Shown here: positions 16,099-25,006 of the stretch, piece after piece
Layout of the letters: the number at the start of each line of letters is the position of its first letter
How positions within the stretch are numbered: position 1 is the first letter of the stretch
DNA from: Leptospiraceae bacterium
GTDB taxonomy: Bacteria; Spirochaetota; Leptospiria; Leptospirales; Leptospiraceae
Reading direction: 5' to 3'
NCBI GenBank assembly: GCA_024233865.1
Contig: JACKPA010000008.1
Coordinates: forward strand, 215,000 to 278,999
DNA length: 64,000 bases
Notes under the pieces: model-generated
Databases searched by the model: none
Told to the model about the DNA's origin: nothing
Seen by the model: only the letters and a program-made list of their open reading frames with translations
Position numbers and translations under genes: made by a program

Positions 16099-16612
16099 TG
16101 GAAGATATTAGAAAAATCTTGGAATAACAAAATATATTTTTGATGACATATTAATAGATAGCTAAACATTAGAAATTAAGGTATGCCAACTTTACACTGG
16201 ATAGGAAAAGAAAAAGTTATCAATCACCATTTGGATGTTCCGTTTAAAGTATTGGAGCACTCCTACGGTTTTGACAAAGGTAAACAAACCAAGCATGAAA
16301 CCAAAAGTGGTAATAAAATAATTCATGGGGATAACTTAGAAGCACTTAAAGCCTTATTACCCGAATACGAAGGAAAAATTAAGTGTATTTACATTGACCC
16401 ACCATACAATACCGGAAACGAAGGATGGGTTTACAATGACAATGTAAATGATCCGAAAATCAAAAAATGGCTGGGACAAGTAGTTGGCAAAGAAAGCGAA
16501 GATTTAAGCCGACACGATAAATGGCTTTGTATGATGTATCCAAGACTTAAACTACTTCATAAATTGTTAGCTGATGATGGCGTAATTTTTATCAGTATTG
16601 ATGATAATGAAC
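16099..16612 (+). repeat. 514-bp direct repeat, left copy
   Basis: This stretch is nearly identical to 18411-18924, 2312 bp away. It includes the last codons of an Rpn gene (Ile-x-Lys-Ile-Leu-Glu-stop), the intergenic region and the first ~430 bp of a type III mod gene. Only a few substitutions are visible, for example in the codons for Asn44 and the change to Ser. This is the signature of a recent tandem duplication. Confidence 0.9.
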
Positions 16613-17517
16613 AGGCTAATTTAAAGTTGATAATGGATGAGATATTTGGTTTTGGAAACTTTTTATCAACTCTTTTTTGGAGAGGAATGCATACTGTCAG
16701 AAACTCGTCAAAAGATTTTAATAAAAATATTGAATATGTAATTGTATATACAAAAAAATTATCTTCATTGATAGTAGGCAGCGATCCCAATTATTATTTA
16801 CGAACTCCTCAAGACAAAACTGAAAAATACCCATTTGACGATAATGATGGTAAAGGACGCTATAAGTTGGATCCAATCTATGCTCGGAATTATTACAAAC
16901 CTTATGAATATACTTTTCAAAATGGACTTAAATGGTCACCTCCTAGAGGGAATTATCCTAGATACTCTGTAGAAAGGTTAAGAGATATGGATTTAAAAGA
17001 ACAAATTATTTTTACAGGCAAGGAGCCTAAAGCGAAACGATATTTAAACGAGGTTCAGCAAGGTGTTCCTCCAAGCACTTTACTTGAGCCTGGAATAGTT
17101 GGATTTAACAAGGACGCTACTTTGCTGTTAAATAAGATATTTTCTGGTGAAAAAGTTTTTGATCAACCTAAACCGCCAAGTTTGATTGAATTTTTTCTGA
17201 GTATCCAACGAAAAGTTGATACGAATGACTCTATTGTTCTCGATTCTTTTGCCGGGTCCGGCACGACTGCCCATGCTGTTTTAAATCTTAACAAACAAGA
17301 CGGTGGAAACCGAAAATTCATTTTGATTGAAATGGAGGAATATGCTGAACGCATCACGTCTGAAAGGGTTAAGAAAGTTATAAGCGGCTTTTCTGAAACT
17401 GAAGGCACGGGTGGAAGTTTTGACTTTTATAAATTAGGACAACCGCTTTTCAACAAAGATAAAAACTTAAACGAAACCGTTACGTTGGGAAAATCCGACA
17501 ATACGTTTAGATTTTAA
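16183..17517 (+). CDS. Type III restriction-modification DNA methyltransferase, Mod copy 1
   Basis: A 444-aa DNA adenine methyltransferase of the type III Mod kind. The catalytic motif DPPYNTG is at 72-78 and the AdoMet motif FAGSGTTAHAV begins at 356, the DPPY-first order typical of Mod. Residues 1-143 are almost identical to Mod copy 2 (18495) and the region after 353 is very similar, but the central target-recognition part (about 150-350) is unrelated, so the two should recognise different sites. It is about 105 residues shorter than copy 2 at the C-terminus, ending LGKSDNTFRF, and may be functionally impaired. No res gene follows it directly; an Rpn gene does. Confidence 0.88.
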   Translation: MPTLHWIGKEKVINHHLDVPFKVLEHSYGFDKGKQTKHETKSGNKIIHGDNLEALKALLPEYEGKIKCIYIDPPYNTGNEGWVYNDNVNDPKIKKWLGQVVGKESEDLSRHDKWLCMMYPRLKLLHKLLADDGVIFISIDDNEQANLKLIMDEIFGFGNFLSTLFWRGMHTVRNSSKDFNKNIEYVIVYTKKLSSLIVGSDPNYYLRTPQDKTEKYPFDDNDGKGRYKLDPIYARNYYKPYEYTFQNGLKWSPPRGNYPRYSVERLRDMDLKEQIIFTGKEPKAKRYLNEVQQGVPPSTLLEPGIVGFNKDATLLLNKIFSGEKVFDQPKPPSLIEFFLSIQRKVDTNDSIVLDSFAGSGTTAHAVLNLNKQDGGNRKFILIEMEEYAERITSERVKKVISGFSETEGTGGSFDFYKLGQPLFNKDKNLNETVTLGKSDNTFRF

Positions 17518-17548
17518 AATTATCTGAAAAAATACTTGTTATTTGTTT

Positions 17549-18439
17549 ATGTTTTTTTATCCTGATCCTATGCTTGCTCCACTTGACAATGAAGTTATTT
17601 TCAAAATTGCTTTTACGGATATGGACGTTTTTACCTGTTTTGTCAGGGACATTGTAGGTATCAACGTTCAAGTGAATAAGATAGAAACCGAAAAGCGTTT
17701 TTTTCCAAAAGTCGGAAATATTGACTTTGCTTATGATATATTTGCGGAGTCAACCGATCATCGAATTGTAATTGAAATCCAAAAAGTAGAATATGACTAC
17801 CACTTTGATAGGTTTCTCCACTACCACAATATGGCAATTGCGGAATTGCAGAGAAGTGCCAGAGAATACAAAATTGATGTAGAAGTGTATACGATTGTAG
17901 TATTGACAAGTCCATACAACGGTTTGGACAAAAGAGGGAGAGCAATCAAAAATGAAGTTTTGATTTCCGGTGCTGATACAAGGGATTTGAAAGACAAAAT
18001 CGTTCCCATTTATGGACACCAACTGATTTTTTTAAATCCTCACCACAAAACGAAGCAAACACCTCAAAATTACCGGGATTGGCTATATTTGTTTTATGAA
18101 TCTACTGAAAACAGAGAAAACTACAAAGTAAATTTAGCAAACAAGGGTATCCAAAAAGCGGTAAAACTGATAAGTATTGACAATCTATCTCCGGAAAAGA
18201 ATCGTGAGATAAAAGAGACAGAAGGTAAAAGGGTGGTGTTGTCTATTTTGCAGAAAGAGATTAACCAAAAAGATGCTTGGCTCAAAGAAGCAATAGACAA
18301 GCGAAAAGAAGCTGAGCAAGACAAAGCAAATTTTCAATCGAATATGATAAAAAAACTACACGAAAAAAGAAATTCCATGGAAGATATTGTTGAAATAACG
18401 GGTGTTTCTTTGGAAGACATTAGAAAAATCTTGGAATAA
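17549..18439 (+). CDS. Rpn family recombination-promoting nuclease/putative transposase
   Basis: An intact member (about 296 aa) of the PD-(D/E)XK Rpn family. The nuclease core is complete: FPKVGNIDFAYDIFAE (about 51-66) supplies the catalytic Asp, and RIVIEIQKVEYDYHFDRFLH (about 71-90) gives the Glu-x-Gln motif. The C-terminal third is a charged helix followed by a helix-turn-helix-like end (MEDIVEITGVSLEDIRKILE). The start is uncertain (ATG 17549 or 17570); neither has a strong binding site. It lies between two Mod genes inside a tandem duplication, and the tail of a second Rpn copy precedes Mod copy 1. Rpn proteins in Escherichia coli have been linked to recombination and phage defence. 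Confidence 0.85.
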   Translation: MFFYPDPMLAPLDNEVIFKIAFTDMDVFTCFVRDIVGINVQVNKIETEKRFFPKVGNIDFAYDIFAESTDHRIVIEIQKVEYDYHFDRFLHYHNMAIAELQRSAREYKIDVEVYTIVVLTSPYNGLDKRGRAIKNEVLISGADTRDLKDKIVPIYGHQLIFLNPHHKTKQTPQNYRDWLYLFYESTENRENYKVNLANKGIQKAVKLISIDNLSPEKNREIKETEGKRVVLSILQKEINQKDAWLKEAIDKRKEAEQDKANFQSNMIKKLHEKRNSMEDIVEITGVSLEDIRKILE

Positions 18440-18924
18440 CAAAATATATTTTTGATGACATATTAATAGATAGCTAAACATTAGAAATTAAGATATGCCA
18501 ACTTTACACTGGATAGGAAAAGAAAAAGTTATCAATCACCATTTGGATGTTCCGTTTAAAGTATTGGAGCACTCCTACGGTTTTGACAAAGGTAAACAAA
18601 CCAAGCATGAAACCAAAAGCGGTAGTAAAATAATTCATGGGGATAACTTAGAAGCACTTAAAGCCTTATTACCCGAATACGAAGGAAAAATTAAGTGTAT
18701 TTACATTGACCCACCATACAATACCGGAAACGAAGGATGGGTTTACAATGACAATGTAAATGATCCGAAAATCAAAAAATGGCTGGGACAAGTAGTTGGC
18801 AAAGAAAGCGAAGATTTAAGCCGACACGATAAATGGCTTTGTATGATGTATCCAAGACTTAAACTACTTCATAAATTGTTAGCTGATGATGGCGTAATTT
18901 TTATCAGCATTGATGATAATGAAC
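18411..18924 (+). repeat. 514-bp direct repeat, right copy
   Basis: Right-hand partner of 16099-16612. It spans the 3' end of the Rpn gene, the 55-bp gap and the conserved start of Mod copy 2. Divergence begins sharply where the target-recognition region starts. Confidence 0.9.
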
Positions 18925-20147
18925 AAGCAAACCTTAAACTAATATGTGATGAAATATTTGGCAGGCGCAATTTTATTGCAAACATTTCTATAGTGAATAA
19001 CTTTAAAGGACGTAGTGATGACAAATACATTGCAACTTCACATGAGAGTCTGTTAGTATTTCATAAAGGTAATTTCATAACCAATGGCGTTCCTATACCC
19101 GAAGAATATTCAAAAGAGTATAAGTTAAAAGATTCGAAAGGTTTATATCGTTTGCAAGGTTTAAGAAAAAGAGGGTCAGGTTCCAAAAGAGATGACCGTC
19201 CAAATATGTTCTACCCTTTTTACTATAATAAACAGACAAATGAATTATCTATAAATCAAAATTCAGAAAAAGATATAGAGATTTTGCCGAAATTATCTGA
19301 TAACACTGATGGTAGATGGCGGTGGGGTAAAGAAACTGCTCTTGAACGCATTGATGAACTTACTGTTCAATTAGTGAAAACCAGAAATGAATATGATATT
19401 TTTCAAAAAGACTATTTGGTACGAGATGGTGAAAATAAAACAATCAAACCAAAATCTTTTTGGTATGGTTCAGAATTTTCAGCAGAAGCAGGAACTCTTC
19501 AATTAAAAAGTATTTTCACAAAAAAAACTTTTGATACTCCAAAATCAACTGATTTTCTTCAATACATTTTATACCAAGCAACGAACAAAAATTCTATTAT
19601 TCTTGATTCATTTGCCGGGTCCGGCACGACTGCCCATGCTGTTTTAAATCTTAACAAACAAGACGGTGGAAACCGAAAATTCATTTTGATTGAAATGGAA
19701 AACTATGCTGAAAGTATTACAGCGGAAAGGGTCAAACGAGTAATAAGCGGATATGGAGAAGGAAGCAAAGCAACTGAAGGCACGGGTGGAAGTTTTGACT
19801 TTTACAAACTAGAACAACCGCTTTTCAACGAAGACAAAAACTTAAACGAAGGCGTAGGCATTGACAGAATTCGTAAATATGTTTGGTACACCGAAACAAA
19901 AAGGGAATTTAGTGAGCCAACACAAACGGATAACAAACATTTTTTGGGAACAAAAGACGAAACAGCATATTATTTCAATTACGAACCAAACAAAATCACA
20001 ACGCTAAATCGCGATCTTTTGGCAACAATGAAAACCAAAGCAGAGCAATACGTTATTTATGCTGATAACTGTTTGCTTACAAAAGAATTCATGAGTAAGC
20101 ACAATATCATTTTCAAAAAAATTCCAAGAGATATATCAAGATTTTAA
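18495..20147 (+). CDS. Type III restriction-modification DNA methyltransferase, Mod copy 2
   Basis: A 550-aa Mod protein of full family length. DPPYNTG is at 72-78 and FAGSGTTAHAV lies in the C-terminal third; the intervening target-recognition region (about 150-365) differs completely from Mod copy 1. The C-terminal ~100 residues (RIRKYVWYTETKREFSEPTQ and onward), absent in copy 1, probably contact Res. The res gene starts 3 bp after the stop, the normal mod-res order, but res is broken, so this Mod may now act alone as an orphan methylase. Adenine-N6 methylation is expected for the family; the site cannot be read from sequence. Confidence 0.92.
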   Translation: MPTLHWIGKEKVINHHLDVPFKVLEHSYGFDKGKQTKHETKSGSKIIHGDNLEALKALLPEYEGKIKCIYIDPPYNTGNEGWVYNDNVNDPKIKKWLGQVVGKESEDLSRHDKWLCMMYPRLKLLHKLLADDGVIFISIDDNEQANLKLICDEIFGRRNFIANISIVNNFKGRSDDKYIATSHESLLVFHKGNFITNGVPIPEEYSKEYKLKDSKGLYRLQGLRKRGSGSKRDDRPNMFYPFYYNKQTNELSINQNSEKDIEILPKLSDNTDGRWRWGKETALERIDELTVQLVKTRNEYDIFQKDYLVRDGENKTIKPKSFWYGSEFSAEAGTLQLKSIFTKKTFDTPKSTDFLQYILYQATNKNSIILDSFAGSGTTAHAVLNLNKQDGGNRKFILIEMENYAESITAERVKRVISGYGEGSKATEGTGGSFDFYKLEQPLFNEDKNLNEGVGIDRIRKYVWYTETKREFSEPTQTDNKHFLGTKDETAYYFNYEPNKITTLNRDLLATMKTKAEQYVIYADNCLLTKEFMSKHNIIFKKIPRDISRF

Positions 20148-20150
20148 ACA

Positions 20151-20711
20151 ATGGAACTTAAAAGTTATCAACAAGAAGTAATAAACGACCTTTCGCTGTT
20201 TTTGGAACATGTACAGGAAACCAAAGACATAAAAAAAGCTTATTATAATTTTTGGGTTGGACACCCCAAAACATCATTACAACCATTTCCAGGCTCAGCA
20301 ATAGAACCGTATAAAAATAATATTCCAAGAGTTCCGCATATTTGTATTAAAGTTCCAACAGCAGGCGGTAAAAAAATTAAAACTAAAACGGCAAACCTGA
20401 ATGAGTTGAAAAACGAAAATTTAATGAGTAAGGATTGTCCTGTACGTTATATCATTACGGTTAATGCACTTAAAGAAGGTTGGGATTGTTCATTCGCTTA
20501 TATTTTAGCTTCATTAGCCGATAAAAGTTCAGCAGTCGATGTCGAACAAATTTTAGGCAGGGTTTTGCGTCAGCCCTATGTAATGAAACACAACTTTCCT
20601 TTGTTGAATTTAAGTTATGTGCTAACGGCATCGTCAAAATTTCTTAATACGCTTGACAATATTGTCAAAGGCTTAAACAAGGCAGGATTTAGTGATAAGG
20701 ATTACAGTTAA
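20151..20711 (+). pseudogene. Type III restriction endonuclease Res, 5' fragment with internal deletion
   Basis: The first 186 codons of a res gene. Residues 1-74 are the Res N-terminus up to the ATP-binding loop (HICIKVPTAGGK), where the expected Thr and the following helicase motifs are missing. The text resumes at late helicase motifs: NALKEGWDCSFAYILASL and VDVEQILGRVLRQPYV (motif VI). Several hundred residues have been deleted in frame. The frame then ends at 20711, with the 3' part continuing in another frame from about 20692. ATP-dependent translocation and cleavage are therefore very unlikely. Confidence 0.85.
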
Positions 20712-21414
20712 AGAAAGTATTTTAACCTATATACTTGACCCGACAAGAAAAAGCAGCCGTGTTAAAAACTTTACCATGCGAATAATGGATATTATTGGAA
20801 ATATGTATCCAATTCCAGATAAAGAAATTGAAAAATACATAACAAGAATCTTAGCTGACTTCCAAGACGAGCAATTCACTGATTTTGCCAATAATGAATA
20901 CACTTACACCGACAAAATTAAAAAGAAAATCAAGGAATTGTCAGAGAATTATGCCGAGCAAAAATTTAAGGATCTTCTTGATACCGATAAAATTTTTATA
21001 AAACAGTCGTACACATTACCAAAAAGTATTTCACCAAGTGATATATCAAAAGATATTACCAAATCACTGTATGAAAAAGAAGGTAGAATTAATAGTTTCG
21101 AGGAACGAGTAATCAATGAAATTGCTAACATGCCTAATATTGCATTTTGGACTCGAAATATTGAGAAAAAAGGATTTAGGATAAACGGTTTTATAAACCA
21201 CTATCCTGATTTTATAATCCAAACAAAAAGCGGAAAAACAATAATTCTTGAAACTAAAGGCGGCCATTTGGACGCAGAACAAAAAATAAGGCTTGGTGGT
21301 CTTTGGGCAAGTAAAGCAGGGAATGATTACAGATACTTTATGGTTTATGAGAGAAGGATAGTTGATAATGCATATAAACTTGAGGATTTTTTACATATTA
21401 TAAAGAACATCTGA
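20692..21414 (+). pseudogene. Type III restriction endonuclease Res, 3' fragment (nuclease domain)
   Basis: About 240 codons in a different frame from the 5' fragment. The C-terminal endonuclease core is well preserved: HYPDFIIQTKSGKTIILETK gives the PD...Glu-x-Lys catalytic motif, followed by LGGLWASKAGNDYRYFMVYE. The upstream half is helical linker. The GTG/ATA start here is not convincing, so the fragment is probably not translated by itself. A frameshift, and perhaps a further small deletion, separates it from the motor fragment. Confidence 0.82.
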
Positions 21415-21676
21415 TCCTACGCCTCACAGCTACGATAATTAAATATATATTTCAGAAAGTATTATAAAAACTTTACACAATTATACGAGGAGGTAAAGGT
21501 GATAGAGCACTACAAAAATAAATACGTAGAAGCTTTTATCTCGAACCATGGTAAATATAATACCTAATTTACCTATGAAATTATTTTTGCAACATTAACT
21601 GAGTTCGTAAAAAATAAAAGATTGTGCTTTTATAATTACGGAAATATCAAAATAAATTCAAACAAGGAGTAAATCT
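21415..21676 (+). other. Gap after res with a possible 22-codon ORF
   Basis: The gap holds no recognised gene. A GTG-initiated frame at 21499-21567 (MIEHYKNKYVEAFISNHGKY plus two residues) has a strong GAGGAGG site 5 nt upstream, which makes it a candidate small peptide, but nothing else supports it. Confidence 0.25.
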
Positions 21677-21976
21677 ATGGCAAATATAGAATCAAGTTAT
21701 TCGGAAATGATGAGTCAGCTCACTGAGTTGGTACTAAAAACAAAAGACAGAGAAGCAAAAAAAGTTTTAAGAGATAAACACAAAGAAATGCGTATTAAAC
21801 TAAAAAAAATAATTGATCTCGACATTGAAAAAAGTACAAAAGAATATGAAAAACTAATGAATTCGCTTGAGAAGGTAAACCATTCTATCCATGAATCTTT
21901 AAAGGATGTAAACCGGGTAAATGATACCATAAATTTTCTTACTCAATCTCTCAATATAATCGGAAAATTGATATAG
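21677..21976 (+). CDS. Small coiled-coil protein
   Basis: A 99-aa, highly charged, almost wholly helical protein with heptad-like spacing (for example MSQLTELVLKTKDREAKKVL and LMNSLEKVNHSIHESLKDV). It has no signal peptide or membrane segment. AAGGAG precedes the ATG at good distance. The sugar dehydrogenase gene starts 7 bp after its stop, so the two are probably co-transcribed, although no functional link is evident. No family recognised. Confidence 0.7.
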   Translation: MANIESSYSEMMSQLTELVLKTKDREAKKVLRDKHKEMRIKLKKIIDLDIEKSTKEYEKLMNSLEKVNHSIHESLKDVNRVNDTINFLTQSLNIIGKLI

Positions 21977-21983
21977 GCTTGGA

Positions 21984-23153
21984 ATGATTAAACTTCGCAT
22001 TTTTATACTTCTTTATTTTTTATCAGTTCTTTTCTATGGAATCACTGCTGAAGTTAAGGACCCGCACAAAAGGAAAAAGATTAACATTGCTTTTACGAAA
22101 ATTGCTTCCGGTTTTAAGAAACCTACTGACATACAGTTTGTTCCAGGGAAAAGCAGTGCCATTGTTTTAGAGCAAGAAGGTGTAGGTTATCTTTTAAATG
22201 TTAATACTGGACAGTCTCACAAGGTTATAGACCTTTCGGATCAAGTTATCAGTAAAGTGGAAGAAGGTTTGCTTGGATTAGCGTTTCATCCGAAATTTAA
22301 AACCAACCGGCTGTTTTACTTAAATTATGTTGTAAAAAAAGGTGGAAAAGACTTCACAACTATTGCCGAATTCAAAACGGACAAAGACTTTACCCAGGTA
22401 ATTCGAAAACCGGAAAAAATTCTTCTACAGGTGGAGCAGCCGTATACAAATCACAACGGAGGGCAGATTGCCTTTGGGCAGGACGGCTTTCTTTATATAG
22501 GTTTTGGAGACGGAGGTTATCGAAATGATCCTTATAAGCACGGTCAAAATACGCAAACATTTTTAGGAACACTCATTCGAATCGATGTAGATAAACAGGA
22601 TAAAGACAAACATTATGCCATTCCGGAAGATAACCCTTTTGTAAAAAAGGAAGGTTTTCTTCCAGAAATTTGGGCTTATGGCTTTCGCAATCCATGGAGG
22701 TTTTCGTTTGATAAAAAAGATGGTAGGCTTTTCTTGGGAGATGTGGGACAGGATGAATACGAAGAAGTAAATATTGTTGTAAAATCCGGAAATTATGGCT
22801 GGAATGTTAGAGAAGGTAATCATTGTTTTAAATCAAATCCAGAATGTGGAAAAAAGAAATTTCACGATCCCTTGATTGAATACAACCATAAGGACGGAAT
22901 TTCCGTAACAGGTGGTTATGTTTATTATGGTAAAAAGATCCCTGAGCTTTATGGCTATTATGTATTTGGAGACTATGGATTTGGGAAAATTTGGGCTTTG
23001 AAAATTTTTGATGAAGAATACATAGACTCATTTATACTATCAAAAACTCCTTTTAATATTAGCACGTTTGGACAAGATAGTAAAAGCAATCTTTATGTTG
23101 CGGATTATTCTGGAGGGGCTATTTATAAAATTATTCCCAAAAAAACTCCCTAA
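21984..23153 (+). CDS. PQQ-dependent sugar dehydrogenase (glucose/sorbosone dehydrogenase family)
   Basis: A 389-aa secreted protein of the soluble glucose/sorbosone dehydrogenase family (YliI-like aldose dehydrogenases), six-bladed beta-propellers that oxidise sugars in the periplasm with PQQ. A signal peptide is clear (residues 1-22, ILLYFLSVLFYGITA). Family signatures in order: LLGLAFHPKFK (about 95-105), NHNGGQIAFGQDGFLYIGFG (about 156-175), YGFRNPWRFSFD (about 233-244), GDVGQDEYEEVN (about 253-264) and a final NLYVADYSGGAIYKI. The length fits. No PQQ biosynthesis gene is in the window, so cofactor supply is unknown. Confidence 0.9.
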   Translation: MIKLRIFILLYFLSVLFYGITAEVKDPHKRKKINIAFTKIASGFKKPTDIQFVPGKSSAIVLEQEGVGYLLNVNTGQSHKVIDLSDQVISKVEEGLLGLAFHPKFKTNRLFYLNYVVKKGGKDFTTIAEFKTDKDFTQVIRKPEKILLQVEQPYTNHNGGQIAFGQDGFLYIGFGDGGYRNDPYKHGQNTQTFLGTLIRIDVDKQDKDKHYAIPEDNPFVKKEGFLPEIWAYGFRNPWRFSFDKKDGRLFLGDVGQDEYEEVNIVVKSGNYGWNVREGNHCFKSNPECGKKKFHDPLIEYNHKDGISVTGGYVYYGKKIPELYGYYVFGDYGFGKIWALKIFDEEYIDSFILSKTPFNISTFGQDSKSNLYVADYSGGAIYKIIPKKTP

Positions 23154-23227
23154 AGTAAAGTCGAGGGGTAATAATGTCTCGACAAGCTCGACAAAAGAAA
23201 TTGAAAATGTTACAAAAGAGGTTTTCT

Positions 23228-24415
23228 ATGCTTGATTTTAAATTGTTAAATAAAAAGTTCTTGGTATTTGTATTGCTCTTGTTTGCTTTTGGCTGTAAAA
23301 AACCTTCTTTTAAAAACAAGCAAAGCTTACAAAAAAAGGCAACTGCCGGACCAGTTACCGTAGTGATATACAGTATTGGAGAATCTAGAATTGTCCATGC
23401 TGATATGACAGAAGAAAAGGCTCAAATAGGAGCTTCTTTTTACACCGGGGATAGAATTATTACAGGTACTAACGGAAAGGTTGACATACAAGCCAATGAT
23501 AGCTCTGTGATTAGAATCCGTCCCAATACAATTTTAGATTTCTCCAGGTTAAAACTAACAGACAAGGGAATTAGCGATATTGCACTTACCATTCATAGCG
23601 GACAAATGTTTTTGATGTTTAACCACAAACAAAAAGAAGACAATCTAAGCATTTTTTCTCAGACTGCAAAAGCCACAACTTTAGGGACAATTTTTATTGT
23701 AGAAAACACTGTAAATGGAGAGTTCGTAATCAAGGTTATCGAAGGAGAGGTTAGCATTTCACCAAGGATTGCAGCCATAGAGGGCGATAATTCAAAAATA
23801 ATCACAAAAAATGAGCAATACGAAAAACTTTTAAACGCTTTATCCAAAAGAACCACAATTTTAAAAAAAAACCAAGAAATTTCCTATCCGTCAAAAGAAA
23901 TTTTGCTTTCTGCTGAAATACTTAGCGAGTCGGTTATTGACAACATTATAGTTCATTTGTCTCGATTGAGAATTCAACCTAAAACAGCTCGTTATACAAA
24001 AAATGACGAGCAAGATATAAATACAATCCTAACCGTTGAACCGGACATAGCCAAAAGGATGAGCGAGGTGAATACGGAATTGAGTAGCGGTCAGATTGAT
24101 GAAAAAAAAGCAGAAAAGTTAGATGCCGAGTTACAAGAAATCCATGAAAATTTAACTAAAAAGTTAAATATGGAAAAAGCAAAATTTACAGAGCAACTAA
24201 TTCAATCTCCCAAAAAACTCAATTCTTTATCGGAGCTGATCAAATATTATGAAAAGATAGAAAAGATAGTCCTCACAAACGGTAAGTCTGTAGTCGGAGC
24301 CATTATAAACCAAGAAGAAAATACCATGATAATTCATACGGATAAGGGAATTAGAAGGGTTAGTAAAAAAGACATTTCAGAAGTTGTTTATGATTATCAA
24401 AACAAACTTGAGTAA
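23228..24415 (+). CDS. FecR-domain lipoprotein
   Basis: A 395-aa exported protein. The start ATG at 23228 is chosen because AAGAGG lies 5 nt upstream and the product then begins with a proper lipoprotein signal (LVFVLLLFAFGC, lipobox Cys near residue 20). Residues about 45-155 form a FecR domain (YTGDRIITGTNGKVDIQAND, RIRPNTILDFSRL, KATTLGTIFIVEN). The C-terminal half is helical and charged, with a final strand region. FecR-domain lipoproteins are common in Leptospira, where LipL45 is a known example. No sigma factor partner is adjacent, so a surface or structural role is more likely than iron signalling. Confidence 0.85.
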   Translation: MLDFKLLNKKFLVFVLLLFAFGCKKPSFKNKQSLQKKATAGPVTVVIYSIGESRIVHADMTEEKAQIGASFYTGDRIITGTNGKVDIQANDSSVIRIRPNTILDFSRLKLTDKGISDIALTIHSGQMFLMFNHKQKEDNLSIFSQTAKATTLGTIFIVENTVNGEFVIKVIEGEVSISPRIAAIEGDNSKIITKNEQYEKLLNALSKRTTILKKNQEISYPSKEILLSAEILSESVIDNIIVHLSRLRIQPKTARYTKNDEQDINTILTVEPDIAKRMSEVNTELSSGQIDEKKAEKLDAELQEIHENLTKKLNMEKAKFTEQLIQSPKKLNSLSELIKYYEKIEKIVLTNGKSVVGAIINQEENTMIIHTDKGIRRVSKKDISEVVYDYQNKLE

Positions 24416-24475
24416 TGTACTATAAGGATTCTTTTTTTGATTTAAAAAATTCCCATTGGTTAGTTGAATACCATT

Positions 24476-25006
24476 ATGAAAAGAATTATATTCCCACTTG
24501 TAACTCTGTTGTTTTTGAATAATTGTCTTGCCTTTATTGAAAGCCAAGCGGCAGCTTACGAAGAATCCATAGAAGCCGCTTATCTGAATGCACAAAATGT
24601 TCATTCAAGATTGGCGACTACAACTATGGATCAGATTAAAATTGCTAAGAAATATTCTGAAGACGTAAAAGAAATGATGAAATTAGCAATCCAAAGATAC
24701 GATCATGGACCATTGCTTCAATTTGTTAAAGAACAAAATGCTTATGACCCAAAACTTTGGGAAAGAGTTATGGTACATATAGAAGCAGGTCGAAAAGATT
24801 TTAGCAATGAGCAAACAATGATGATAGATAGGAAAAGAGCCTACCAAACGAAGCTTAGGAGCTGGTGGTGGAAGCGTTGTAATGACGGCTCATTTCCTTC
24901 CGAAACATACAAGCAAAAAGAAAAAGACTATGTTCCTGTTACCGCCGAGTCAACTCAAGAAATCTTTAAAACGAAAAAAGACAAAAGCTTGATTGATGAC
25001 CTATGA
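24476..25006 (+). CDS. Putative lipoprotein, LemA-like helical
   Basis: A 176-aa exported protein. Its signal sequence (MKRIIFPLVTLLFLNNC) ends in a spirochaete-like lipobox Cys. The rest is helical: AAAYEESIEAAYLNAQNVHS and IKIAKKYSEDVKEMMKLAIQ, faintly reminiscent of LemA proteins, which have an N-terminal anchor and long helices; this resemblance is weak. Its TGA overlaps the next start as ATGA, so it is translationally coupled to the Cys-rich protein that follows. Function unknown. Confidence 0.7.
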   Translation: MKRIIFPLVTLLFLNNCLAFIESQAAAYEESIEAAYLNAQNVHSRLATTTMDQIKIAKKYSEDVKEMMKLAIQRYDHGPLLQFVKEQNAYDPKLWERVMVHIEAGRKDFSNEQTMMIDRKRAYQTKLRSWWWKRCNDGSFPSETYKQKEKDYVPVTAESTQEIFKTKKDKSLIDDL

